Shown in pieces: positions 8,898 to 17,192 of a stretch of DNA of 64,000 bases (position 1 is the first letter of the stretch; the number at the start of each line of letters is the position of its first letter). The DNA is from JAAZLS01 sp964585925 (GTDB taxonomy: Bacteria; Bacillota; Dethiobacteria; DTU022). The translations under genes were made by a program, and so were the position numbers. Where the stretch lies: contig CAZPFS010000006.1 in NCBI GenBank assembly GCA_964585925.1, positions 1 to 64,000 on the forward strand, in the 5' to 3' direction. A model generated the notes under the pieces. That model did no database searches. It had not been told where the DNA came from and was given only the letters and a program-made list of their open reading frames with translations.

Positions 8898-10701
8898 GGT
8901 TATCCACCCACCATTCCAGCCCCGTAAGCAGAAGGGTTATTAACAGCAGCGGCGTGTAGACCGGCAGCTTGGCGCTGCGTTCCGGGCGGCCCGATACCGG
9001 CTGTCCGTTGACATTGATCGATTCCCGGAACCCCAGATTTTCAACGGAAACCGGGGGGTTTACAGCCGCGGTCCGGGTGATCTTGCCGCCGGTTCCGTCA
9101 ATGGCGCTCATGGTATAGATACCGGTTTCCAGCAGCACCGGGCCGTGATAGGGGAAAGGGGCCCCGGCGGTAATAACGGCTCCCCCGGGAAAAGTAAGCG
9201 TCAGTTTGTCTGTTTGATAAGGGGGTTCGATGATCAACGGCTGGCCGAAGGTGAACCGGCCCGGCTCCGGATCAAACCCGGTAAAATAATCCATGATATT
9301 TCGAATCAAAATGGGGAATGCGGGGCGCAGGGGAAGATCGCCGGCCTGCACCGCAAATCCGAAAACAACCAGCGGCTGTCCCTGCCGGGTATATTCCGCG
9401 CCCAGGGTTCCTTTATCGGAGACCAGCAGCGGCTGTCCTCCGGACAGCAGTTTGCTAAAGCTGATCCGGACCTCGGACAGGTCCACATGGGCCAGCAGGC
9501 GGTGGGCGGAAGGGAGCAGGCTGCCTGCCGCCGACGGGGGAGCGCTTTTCAGGTGCCGGTTGGGATGCGGAGGGTCAAAGGCCAGCACCGGGGCCGGCGG
9601 CAGATCCTCCGGCAGGAAACCGTCAAATACAAACAGATCGTACTCTTTTGCCGACGAGGGAAGATAATGTTCCGGTTTGACCCTGGTTACGGAAAGGGAG
9701 GGCTGGAGCATCAGCGCCCGTTCCAGGAACAGGTTGCCGGCCGTAACCAGCAGCAACCGGCTGTTTTCCTGTTGCCTGCTCATCGCGTAATGGACGTTGT
9801 CCATCAGGAGTTGGTCGGTGGCGCTGGAGATTTCCCCCCGGTACCAGGGGGAGGGCTCGAGTTCCCGCCAGACCAGCATCTTGTTTTCCCCGGGGTCGAG
9901 ATCCAGCTCTCGCTGCCCCGTGGCCTGGTTCAGGCTGTTTTTTACCAGCACCCGGCCCCGGGCGGGAACGGTTCCGTTGTTGCAAACAATCAGGTAAAGC
10001 CGGTTCTGGTCCGATACCATGCTTTCGATCAGCAGGTTTTCCACCCGATCATGGCCCAGGGGGAGATAGGTCACCGGAAAACTTACCTTCAGCCCGGAAT
10101 CGTCAAACAGGCCATCGCTGATAATGAGCAGCGTCGGGTTTTCCTGGGAGCGGGCTATATTCTCAGCCATTACCAGGGCATCGCTAATATTTGCTCTTGC
10201 TCCCGTAATGGACAGGCAGTCCATTGATTTAAGCAGCGTTTGGCTGTCGGCGGAGATCCCGCTGATCAGGTAAGCCTGTTCGGCCATGCCGATTATGGCC
10301 ACCTGTTCCCGCAGGCCTCGGGAACTGATCAGATCGCGGATCTGCTGCCGGGCCCGCTCCAGGCGGGTGGTGTGTTCTTCGGAATCTTGAACCGCCATGG
10401 AGATGGAGGTGTCCACAATGATAATGGTGGTCCCGGAGTTTTGCGCCGCTCCCGCCCAATTGATCGCCGGTTGGGCCAGGGCCAGAGCGAGCAGCAAGGC
10501 GGCGGCAAGCTGTAAAAAGAGCAGCAGGTTTTTGCGCAGCCGGCTCAAATTTATTGCCGGGGAAATAATCTGCTCCAGCCTTTCCCAGAGCATGGTGCTG
10601 GAGACCGGCTCCAGGCGGCTCTTCCGCTTCAGCATGTACAATATAAGAATAAATGGAACACTCAGGGCTGCCAGTAGCCCCCAGGGAAGCAAAAACGACA
10701 T
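8887..10701 (-). CDS. BatA-type N-terminal / VWA membrane protein
   Basis: The first 80 residues match the BatA (aerotolerance regulator N-terminal) pattern: a hydrophobic helix, the KRKSRLEPVSSTMLWE stretch, then a second helix. A VWA domain follows with an altered MIDAS, IIIVDTSISMAV (about residues 93-104), and a long beta-rich extracytoplasmic part. A final membrane segment is near the C-terminus (LLLITLLLTGLEWWV). GAGGATG upstream of ATG 10701 may serve as ribosome site. It is coupled to the large VWA gene downstream. The 2-kb repeat cassette separates it from DUF58 and MoxR, with which it would normally be contiguous. Confidence 0.8.
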   Translation of the reverse strand: MSFLLPWGLLAALSVPFILILYMLKRKSRLEPVSSTMLWERLEQIISPAINLSRLRKNLLLFLQLAAALLLALALAQPAINWAGAAQNSGTTIIIVDTSISMAVQDSEEHTTRLERARQQIRDLISSRGLREQVAIIGMAEQAYLISGISADSQTLLKSMDCLSITGARANISDALVMAENIARSQENPTLLIISDGLFDDSGLKVSFPVTYLPLGHDRVENLLIESMVSDQNRLYLIVCNNGTVPARGRVLVKNSLNQATGQRELDLDPGENKMLVWRELEPSPWYRGEISSATDQLLMDNVHYAMSRQQENSRLLLVTAGNLFLERALMLQPSLSVTRVKPEHYLPSSAKEYDLFVFDGFLPEDLPPAPVLAFDPPHPNRHLKSAPPSAAGSLLPSAHRLLAHVDLSEVRISFSKLLSGGQPLLVSDKGTLGAEYTRQGQPLVVFGFAVQAGDLPLRPAFPILIRNIMDYFTGFDPEPGRFTFGQPLIIEPPYQTDKLTLTFPGGAVITAGAPFPYHGPVLLETGIYTMSAIDGTGGKITRTAAVNPPVSVENLGFRESINVNGQPVSGRPERSAKLPVYTPLLLITLLLTGLEWWVDNRGY

Positions 10702-10748
10702 TTAGCCCATCCTCATCTATATTTTTCGGATCCCCCGGCCCCATAAAG

Positions 10749-11598
10749 TCCCCAGGTCCAAGTCCCCTTTTTTCTAGAAGCCCCTCCGCAAGTCCCCCTT
10801 TCTTAAAGGGGGATTTAGGGGGATTTCAACCCTCCAGCTAGATTCAACCAAGGAAGATTTCAAACCAACTAGTCAGATTTCAAACTCCGGAAAATAGTTT
10901 CCAGCACACCTTCCAGATTTTCAAAAACCTCCCGATCCGAGAACCTCAACACAGTCAAACCGCGGTTCTTTAAAAAATTATCCCTGACCCGGTCCTTTTC
11001 CTTTCCTTTGTCAGTATAATGTTGACCTCCGTCGATTTCAATTACAATCCTATCCCGGGGGCAGTAAAAGTCTACGATATAATTTCCAAAGATACGCTGC
11101 CGGAAAAATTGGCGCCCCTCTAACTGCTTCCGGCGAATTTTGGACCAGATCAATTGCTCGGCGTCAGTCATGTTGGTACGGAGTTGTCTGGAAAAAATTT
11201 TGAGCCGGCCATCATAATGTAAGCGAGATATTTAAATCCCCCCCGGCCCCCCTTTTCCAAAGGGGGGGGTAAGTTAATCTCCCTTTTCCAAAGGGTGGTT
11301 AAGTTGGTCTCCCTCTTCCAATAGGGGCTTTAGAAAAAGGCTGCTGTTCTATTTTCGAGAGAGACCAGGAAAATCTCCTTTTTTCAGTAAAGGTTCCAAG
11401 GTCCTCCTGAGAAGCCCCTCCGCAAGTCCCCCTTTCCTAAAGGGGGATTTAGGGGGATTTCAACCCTCCAGCTAGATTCAACCCAGGTAGACTCCAAATC
11501 TACTAGTCAGATTTCAACCGCCTAAGAACATCCTCCATCCCAACGAAAAATCCCCGGTAAAAATCCCCCCCGGCCCCCCTTTTTCAAAGGGGGGAGTA
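10749..11598. repeat. Large direct repeat, copy A (contains DUF559 gene)
   Basis: About 0.85 kb that recurs at 11828-12647. It holds a DUF559 gene on the minus strand, flanked by two copies of a 60-70 base segment (near 10780-10855 and 11412-11490) built round the palindrome-like CCCCCTTT..AAAGGGGG with a GGATTTAGGGGGATTT tail and CAACCCTCCAGCTAGATTC. More GC-rich palindromes occur at 11240-11275 and 11560-11595. The unit sits between two genes of one minus-strand cluster. Confidence 0.85.
10869..11171 (-). CDS. DUF559 (PD-(D/E)XK nuclease-like) protein, copy A
   Basis: A 100-residue protein of the DUF559 family, related to very-short-patch-repair-type endonucleases. The nuclease-like core shows VDFYCP, then VIEIDGGQHY (D-x-E-x-D followed by QH), and the typical LTVLRFSDREVFENLEGV end. 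Family members are predicted, not proven, DNases. No Shine-Dalgarno site is visible before ATG 11171. It lies inside a tandem repeat cassette with copy B at 11918-12220, from which it differs at five residues or so. These genes are often seen embedded in GC-rich palindromic repeats. Confidence 0.85.
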   Translation of the reverse strand: MTDAEQLIWSKIRRKQLEGRQFFRQRIFGNYIVDFYCPRDRIVIEIDGGQHYTDKGKEKDRVRDNFLKNRGLTVLRFSDREVFENLEGVLETIFRSLKSD

Positions 11599-11698
11599 NN
11601 NNNNNNNNNNNNNNNNNNNNNNNNNNNNNNNNNNNNNNNNNNNNNNNNNNNNNNNNNNNNNNNNNNNNNNNNNNNNNNNNNNNNNNNNNNNNNNNNNN
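11599..11698. other. Assembly gap (100 N) inside the repeat region
   Basis: Exactly 100 N. The 55 bases left of it (11544-11598) and the 55 bases right of it (11699-11753) are identical, so the two contigs probably just overlap and little or nothing may be missing. Confidence 0.95.
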
Positions 11699-11827
11699 CG
11701 AAAAATCCCCGGTAAAAATCCCCCCCGGCCCCCCTTTTTCAAAGGGGGGAGTAAGGGGGCCCCCCTTTGAAAAAGGGGGAAGCTAGGGGGCAGTCCTTAC
11801 TCTAATTCTGACGGCAAGTCCCTTCAG
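11699..11827. repeat. GC-rich palindromic repeats between the two large copies
   Basis: Holds the 55-base repeat end, then paired CCCCCCTTTG and AAAAAGGGGG tracts. No gene is visible. Confidence 0.7.
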
Positions 11828-12647
11828 TCTCCAGGTCCAAGTCCCCCTTTCCTAAAGGGGGATTTAGGGGGATTTCAACCCTCCAGCTAGATTCAACCAA
11901 GGAAGATTTCAAACCAACTAGTCAGATTTCAAACTCCGGAAGATAGTTTCCAGCACACCTTCCAGATTTTCAAAAACCTCCCGGTCCGAAAACCTCAACA
12001 CGGTCAAACCAAGGTTCTTTAAAAAATTATCCCTGACCCGGTCTTTTTCCTTCCCTTCGTCAGTATAATGTTGACCTCCGTCAATTTCGATTACGATCTT
12101 ATCCCGAGGGCAGTAAAAGTCTACGATATAATTTCCAAAGATACGCTGACGGAAAAACTGGCGCCCCTCTAACTGCTTCCGGCGAATTTTGGACCATACC
12201 AACTGCTCGGTATCGGTCATGTTGGTACGTAGCCGTCTGGCAAAGTGTTTGAGCTTGCCATCATAATGTAAGCGAGATATTTAAATCCCCCCCGGCCCCC
12301 CTTTTCCAAAGGGGGGGGTAAGTTAATCTCCCTTTTCCAAAGGGTGGTTAAGTTGGTCTCCCTCTTCCAATAGGGGCTTTAGAAAAAGGCTGCTGTTCTA
12401 TTTTCGAGAGAGACCAGGAAAATCTCCTTTTTTCAGTAAAGGTTCCAAGGTCCTCCTGAGAAGCCCCTCCGCAAGTCCCCCTTTCCTAAAGGGGGATTTA
12501 GGGGGATTTCAACCCTCCAGCTAGATTCAACCCAGGTAGACTCCAAATCTACTAGTCAGATTTCAACCGCCTAAGAACATCCTCCATCCCAACGAAAAAT
12601 CCCCGGTAAAAATCCCCCCCGGCCCCCCTTTTTCAAAGGGGGGAGTA
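11828..12647. repeat. Large direct repeat, copy B (contains second DUF559 gene)
   Basis: Second copy of the unit at 10749-11598. The 390 or so bases upstream of the DUF559 gene (about 12255-12647) look identical to the same part of copy A, whereas the gene itself has about 20 substitutions. Downstream (12648-12690) are further CCCCC/GGGGG tracts, then the DUF58 stop. Confidence 0.85.
11918..12220 (-). CDS. DUF559 (PD-(D/E)XK nuclease-like) protein, copy B
   Basis: Second 100-residue DUF559 protein, about 95% identical to the copy at 10869-11171, with the same DFYCP / VIEIDGGQHY nuclease-like core intact. Differences include A4T, I8V, R41K, K55E and an R to L change near residue 70. Both copies are open, so neither has decayed. 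The reading direction matches the surrounding cluster, but no ribosome site is seen. Confidence 0.85.
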   Translation of the reverse strand: MTDTEQLVWSKIRRKQLEGRQFFRQRIFGNYIVDFYCPRDKIVIEIDGGQHYTDEGKEKDRVRDNFLKNLGLTVLRFSDREVFENLEGVLETIFRSLKSD

Positions 12648-12694
12648 GGGGGGGCCCCCTTTTACAAAGGGGGGGCCAAAGGCGAGCCCAGCCG

Positions 12695-13573
12695 TTAATA
12701 CATATTTTTAAACAGGCGGGGGGCGGAGGCAAGCAAAAAGTCCACCGGATCCTGCCCGGTGTGGTAGAACAGATAATTGATATCCCGGCGGCGGCAGAAC
12801 TCTAAAATTTCCTGCCGGTGCTGCTGCACCGCCTCCCGGTAACGCTGCCTTATGTGCGGATCCACAGTAACCTCTTTCCGGCGGTCTGTTTCCACGTCCT
12901 GCAGGGACACCGGCCCGGCGTAACCCGGGTCCAGCTCATCGGGGCTGGCCAGATGGATCAGCAGGAGTTCCTGCCGGGCTGCCAGCAGCTTTTCCAAACC
13001 GGCCTGATAGCCGCCGGGGGAGAGAAAATCGGAGATCAGCACGCTCATCTGCCGGGGCTTCAGCACCTTCTGGAAGGAGGTCAGCAGCAGGTTCAAATCG
13101 CCTTCCCGGGTGAAATCCTGGCGCTGCAGGAACCGGCTCAAGCGGGGGAAGGCTCCCTTGCCGTAAAGGGGAGGGAGGTAGGTCTGCACATCCCTGGAAC
13201 CAACCCCAACCGCCACCCGGTCGTAGGATTGCAGGCTAATGTAGCTCAGGGCCAGCGTCAACTGGAGGGCCCGCCACCCCTTGTGAGGATCTCCCCAGTC
13301 CATGGAACCGCTGCCGTCGATCAGAAAATTGACGGTGGCGTCCACCTCGCCCCGATTGAGTCTGGTGTAAAGGCGATTGGATCTGCCGTAGAGCAGCCAG
13401 TCAATCCGGCGGAGGTCGTCTCCCGGCAGGTAGGGGCGGTAATCGGCAAATTCCAGGGAGGAGCCATATTTGTTGGTCAGCCGCTGTCCGCTGTAAAATC
13501 CGGCCAGTCCCCCCTTGAAGGAGATGATCAGCCGGTCCAGGCGGTGAAGATCAAGGGCCAGGGGCTGTTCCAT
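12695..13573 (-). CDS. DUF58 domain protein
   Basis: 292 residues; the DUF58 signature (GRSNRLYTRLNRGEVDATVNF, preceded by RPYLPGDDLRRIDW, about 45-80) is clear. A degenerate VWA-like fold follows, with FLIDGSGSMDWGD giving a D-x-S-x-S MIDAS. DUF58 proteins are the constant neighbours of MoxR AAA+ ATPases and are thought to be their clients or adaptors in folding or activating envelope complexes. It starts one base after the moxR stop region, so it is cotranscribed. Confidence 0.9.
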   Translation of the reverse strand: MEQPLALDLHRLDRLIISFKGGLAGFYSGQRLTNKYGSSLEFADYRPYLPGDDLRRIDWLLYGRSNRLYTRLNRGEVDATVNFLIDGSGSMDWGDPHKGWRALQLTLALSYISLQSYDRVAVGVGSRDVQTYLPPLYGKGAFPRLSRFLQRQDFTREGDLNLLLTSFQKVLKPRQMSVLISDFLSPGGYQAGLEKLLAARQELLLIHLASPDELDPGYAGPVSLQDVETDRRKEVTVDPHIRQRYREAVQQHRQEILEFCRRRDINYLFYHTGQDPVDFLLASAPRLFKNMY

Positions 13574-13574
13574 A

Positions 13575-14543
13575 TCAGCCTCTTTCCACGGTCTGTAAAA
13601 TTTCGCGTACTATTTCATCGGTGCTGATCTCTTCGCCCAGGGCTTCAAAGTTGAGGATCAGCCGGTGGCGCAGGGCGGGCAGGGCCACTTTTTCCAGATC
13701 GCTGAAACTGACGTTGAACCGCCCATCCAGCAGAGCCACCACCTTGGCCGCCAGAATGATGCTCTGCACCCCCCGGGGGCTGGCTCCAACCTTTACATAG
13801 CGGTTAACTTTCTCAACGGCGAGAGGGTTTCCGGGATGGGTGGCCAGCAAAATTTTCAAGGCGTACTCCAGAACCTTTTCGGCGATCGGCACCTGCCGGG
13901 CCAGGCGGTTGAACTCAATAATTTCCGGACCGCTCATCCTTCCCCGGGGTGCGTCCTGTTCCTCGCCGGTGGTTTTAATCACGATTTCCTTCAATTCTTC
14001 CAGCGAGGGGTAGTTGATCATTATTTTAAACAGGAAACGGTCCAACTGGGCTTCCGGAAGGGGGTAGGTGCCTTCCATTTCCAGCGGGTTCTGGGTGGCG
14101 ATGACGAAAAAGGGCAGGGCCAGCGGCCAGGTTTGGCCGAACACGGTTACCCTTTTTTCCTGCATGCACTCCAGCAGGGCGCTCTGGGTTTTGGGGGTGG
14201 CCCGGTTTATTTCGTCGGCCAGCACCAGGTTGGCAAATACCGGTCCCGGTTTGAACTCAAATCCCTGATCGCTGCCGGGGGTGATCAGGTTGGTGCCCGT
14301 AATATCGGCCGGCATCAGGTCGGGGGTAAACTGAATCCGGTTGTAAGAGATATTGAACACCTGGCTGAGGGTGGTTACCAGGAGTGTTTTCCCCAGTCCC
14401 GGAACTCCTTCCAGCAGCACGTGCCCTCCGGCCAGCATCGCCGCCAGGCAGAGGTCGATCACCTCCTGCTGCCCCACGATCACCCGGGCGATCTCCTGCC
14501 TCACTGTTTCCACTTTTTTTACCAGTTGGTGTTTATCATCCAC
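13575..14543 (-). CDS. MoxR-family AAA+ ATPase
   Basis: 322 residues, of the usual MoxR length. Walker A GVPGLGKT (about 45-52), Walker B LVLADEINRA (about 108-117), sensor-1 region VIATQNPLEMEGTYPLPEAQLDRF and the AAA lid are all present, so ATPase activity is expected. It starts at GTG 14543. MoxR proteins act as chaperones that activate or assemble VWA-containing complexes; here DUF58 and two VWA proteins lie downstream in the same direction. Confidence 0.94.
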   Translation of the reverse strand: MDDKHQLVKKVETVRQEIARVIVGQQEVIDLCLAAMLAGGHVLLEGVPGLGKTLLVTTLSQVFNISYNRIQFTPDLMPADITGTNLITPGSDQGFEFKPGPVFANLVLADEINRATPKTQSALLECMQEKRVTVFGQTWPLALPFFVIATQNPLEMEGTYPLPEAQLDRFLFKIMINYPSLEELKEIVIKTTGEEQDAPRGRMSGPEIIEFNRLARQVPIAEKVLEYALKILLATHPGNPLAVEKVNRYVKVGASPRGVQSIILAAKVVALLDGRFNVSFSDLEKVALPALRHRLILNFEALGEEISTDEIVREILQTVERG

Positions 14544-14602
14544 GGTTAAACTCCCCTTTGATTAGCAAAAAGTATCGGTTCCATTCTGAACCGCCTGGGG
14601 CA

Positions 14603-16159
14603 TTATGGCCCGGGCGGGGTGATTGCCTGGAAATAAGCTCGCAGATAGTTTTCCAGCGGCGGCGGCACCTGGCCGCGGGTGATGGAGCTGATTCCCTGAT
14701 GATAATAACTGTCGTAGTAATGGGACAGATCCTCCGGCACCATGGCGGGATTGTACTTAAGCAGCTCCTGCCAGGTGTAGGAGCTATCCTCGCCGGCGCC
14801 GCCAAGCTCAACCTGCCGGTCTCCGGGAATAAAGTAAAACTGCTGCTCAAATAGTGAGCCGCCGCCGGTACCGGCGCCGGGCCCCTGTCCGCCGCCGCTG
14901 CCGTTTCCGGAACTTCCGTTCGATCCGCCGCCCTGTTGCCCGGTTCCTTCACCGGAGGCGCCGCTGCCGGTTTCCCCGGAATTACCGGCGCTGTCCGAAC
15001 CGCCCTGACCCTGCTTCCCTCCAGATCCTTCACCCTCCTGATCGCCGGCGCCGCTGCTGTTGCCCTGATGTTCTCCTGAACCCTCGCCCGCCGATCCCGG
15101 GGCGCCCTTTCCGGAGCCGGCAGCGGAGGCCAGTTTGTTTATTCCCGATTGGACTGCCGCCTGCGCGGAGGAGGGGTCAAGCTGTTCCAGCAGCGCCAGC
15201 AGATCCCCGACTTCTTCGGGGGAGATATCTGTGCCATCGGCTTCCGTTTTTTCGATCCGGGAGAGTTCCTCCCGGAGTTCCTGAGCTTCGGCAGAGCTCA
15301 GTTGAAACAGACTGTTTTGCAGGTCCTTCAGGCTGTCCAGCAGCTGTTGGTTGAACCGGGGATCTTCCTGAAGGGCGGAGGCAATTTCGGCTGCGCTGTC
15401 GGAAGCCATAAGCTCTTCCGGGATTTGGAGGGCCTGCCCGGCTTCATCCAGTTTTTCCGCATATTCGGCCAGCAGTTCCCGGGTCTCCTGCAGGGAGAGG
15501 GCCACTTCATCCAGGTCCCGGCTCTCGTTCAGATGCTGTTTCAGCAGGGCCAGCTCCGAGGTCAATTCATCCAGAAGCGGTATTTCCGACAGCAACTCCT
15601 CAAGTTCCGCCAGCGCCTGTTCCGCTTCCAGTTGAGCGGTTTGCAGTTCTTTTCCTTGGGAGATCCGACTGGACAGGGCGGGAGAAATATAAAATATGGC
15701 GGCACAGATCACAAGGGCCGCCAGCAGCGCCGGCAGCCAGCGTCTGAACAGCCGGCGGTCAATTTTTACCGCCGGAGGGTTGGCCGCCAGGTAGCGGCCC
15801 GTTTCCTGAAAAATCAGGGTTTGCATCTCCGGGCCCGCCTTTGGGATCGGCGACGGCAGTTCCAGCTCAAACAGGGTCTGGAATCTCTCCTTGCTGTCGA
15901 GCCGTTCATCCAGCCAGCGGGCAAATTGCAGATTGCCGGGGCGGTGAAGATAATTATAAACGGCAAGGGCGGCCGCCGCCGCCAGGTTGAGGATTGCCCA
16001 CAGCCCCCGGGGAAAGGGAAGGGCCGCTTGGGCCAGCCTGATCAGCGCGTTTAATCCGAGCAATAACAGGGCCAGTTTAACCAGAAAAAGTAAAATATAC
16101 TGGCCAAAATACAGCCGCCTCAGGGGAATCAGGGTTTTCAGTTCGCGGCGATATTCCAC
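14603..16159 (-). CDS. Membrane/coiled-coil protein with long Gly-Ser-rich stretch (DUF4175-like)
   Basis: 518 residues from GTG 16159, which has AGGAGGT seven bases upstream; a longer frame from 16207 lacks a site. Two to three membrane helices fill about residues 18-75 and about 150. A long Glu/Leu-rich helical part follows (about 170-350, probable coiled coil). Then come about 90 residues almost wholly Gly, Ser, Gln and Glu, and a conserved-looking C-terminus (LFEQQFYFIPGDRQVEL). Length and layout recall DUF4175-type proteins that accompany MoxR/DUF58. It lies directly upstream of moxR. Function unknown. Confidence 0.6.
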   Translation of the reverse strand: MEYRRELKTLIPLRRLYFGQYILLFLVKLALLLLGLNALIRLAQAALPFPRGLWAILNLAAAAALAVYNYLHRPGNLQFARWLDERLDSKERFQTLFELELPSPIPKAGPEMQTLIFQETGRYLAANPPAVKIDRRLFRRWLPALLAALVICAAIFYISPALSSRISQGKELQTAQLEAEQALAELEELLSEIPLLDELTSELALLKQHLNESRDLDEVALSLQETRELLAEYAEKLDEAGQALQIPEELMASDSAAEIASALQEDPRFNQQLLDSLKDLQNSLFQLSSAEAQELREELSRIEKTEADGTDISPEEVGDLLALLEQLDPSSAQAAVQSGINKLASAAGSGKGAPGSAGEGSGEHQGNSSGAGDQEGEGSGGKQGQGGSDSAGNSGETGSGASGEGTGQQGGGSNGSSGNGSGGGQGPGAGTGGGSLFEQQFYFIPGDRQVELGGAGEDSSYTWQELLKYNPAMVPEDLSHYYDSYYHQGISSITRGQVPPPLENYLRAYFQAITPPGP

Positions 16160-16277
16160 AATTTTACCTCCTGTGCCGGGGGGGGCCGGGGACGGGGATG
16201 CGGGCACATTTTCCCGTTATTTTCCGGGGATGTTTCCATCTACTTGGTACCTGCCCTGTCCCCGGATACCGGCTTCT

Positions 16278-17192
16278 CTAAATTTTAGCCGACGACCCGC
16301 GGGCCGGTTTTAGCTCCGGGCGCCGTCTTTTTCTTTCCACCCGCAGGGGATTCACCAGGCGGGACGCCCCCCAGAGGGCGGCCACCGCAAGTAAAACATG
16401 CACCAGCAGGCTGACATGCCAGAATCTGAGCCAGCCCAGGGCTCCGGTCAATGGGTAAGGCGTATTCGTGGACATGCCGATCAACTGGCGTATGATTTCC
16501 TGCGCCGGCTCCGGAAACAGCCATTCCAGCAGGGCCAGCGGATTGACCAGCAGCAGGTAATACAGGGGGAGCCCGAAACCGCCCCGCATACTGATGATGG
16601 AGGCGTAAAGGGCGTTGATCAGCAAGGTACCCCCGGTGAGGAGCAGGGACAGCGCGTACCCGGCCAATACGGCGATGGACGATCTTTGAAACAGTGAGGA
16701 CAGAAACAGGTAATAACTGCCGTAATTGAAAGCGGAAATAACCATGATCGCGGTGAGTATGGCCAGCTCGGCGGGGGACACCCCTCCCAACAGGAACACC
16801 ACACTGTACAGGGGCAGAGAAGCGATTATCAGCAGCAGCATCGTACTCAAGGAGGCGGTCAGCTTGCCCAGTACGATATTCATGGGGGTCAACTGGGTGC
16901 ACACCAGCAGATCAAAGGTCTGACTTTCCTTCTCCATGGTGATCACATTGGCCGTGAGGCCCGGAAGCAGGAAGTAGAGCAGGCCGCACTGCAGGAAGGT
17001 AAGGGCGTAGAACATGCTCTGTCCCACGGAGGAGGGATCCTGGTAGCCGTATCTCAGATTGTTGATAAAGCTGGCAAAGAAAGATATGCAGAATCCCCCC
17101 AGCGCCAGCAGGTAAATGGAGACCACGGCAAAGGAGCGCCAGGTGCGCATCCGCAATCTGAGTTCTTTAGCCAACAGGGGGTTTATTCTCAT
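16278..17192 (-). CDS. ABC-2 type transporter permease
   Basis: 304 residues with six predicted membrane helices. It begins with a cytoplasmic RINPLLAKELRLRMRTWRS stretch typical of ABC-2 permeases. 'METESQTFDLLVCTQLTPMNIVLGKL'-like sequence before the third helix is also characteristic of Gld/Nat-type permeases. The start overlaps the upstream ATPase gene by 26 bases, so the two form one exporter. The substrate is unknown. Confidence 0.88.
   Translation of the reverse strand: MRINPLLAKELRLRMRTWRSFAVVSIYLLALGGFCISFFASFINNLRYGYQDPSSVGQSMFYALTFLQCGLLYFLLPGLTANVITMEKESQTFDLLVCTQLTPMNIVLGKLTASLSTMLLLIIASLPLYSVVFLLGGVSPAELAILTAIMVISAFNYGSYYLFLSSLFQRSSIAVLAGYALSLLLTGGTLLINALYASIISMRGGFGLPLYYLLLVNPLALLEWLFPEPAQEIIRQLIGMSTNTPYPLTGALGWLRFWHVSLLVHVLLAVAALWGASRLVNPLRVERKRRRPELKPARGSSAKI

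Noticed and set aside
9145..10227. 360-codon plus-strand frame
   Set aside because: Lies wholly opposite the BatA/VWA gene, whose domains are clear; the antisense peptide shows no family features.
10749..12690. Insertion sequence
   Set aside because: No transposase-like gene and no terminal inverted repeats or target duplication could be identified; I therefore list it as a repeat cassette and leave mobility as a hypothesis.
14854..15354. Arg/Pro-rich frame on the plus strand
   Set aside because: Antisense shadow of the Gly/Ser-rich part of the minus-strand membrane protein.
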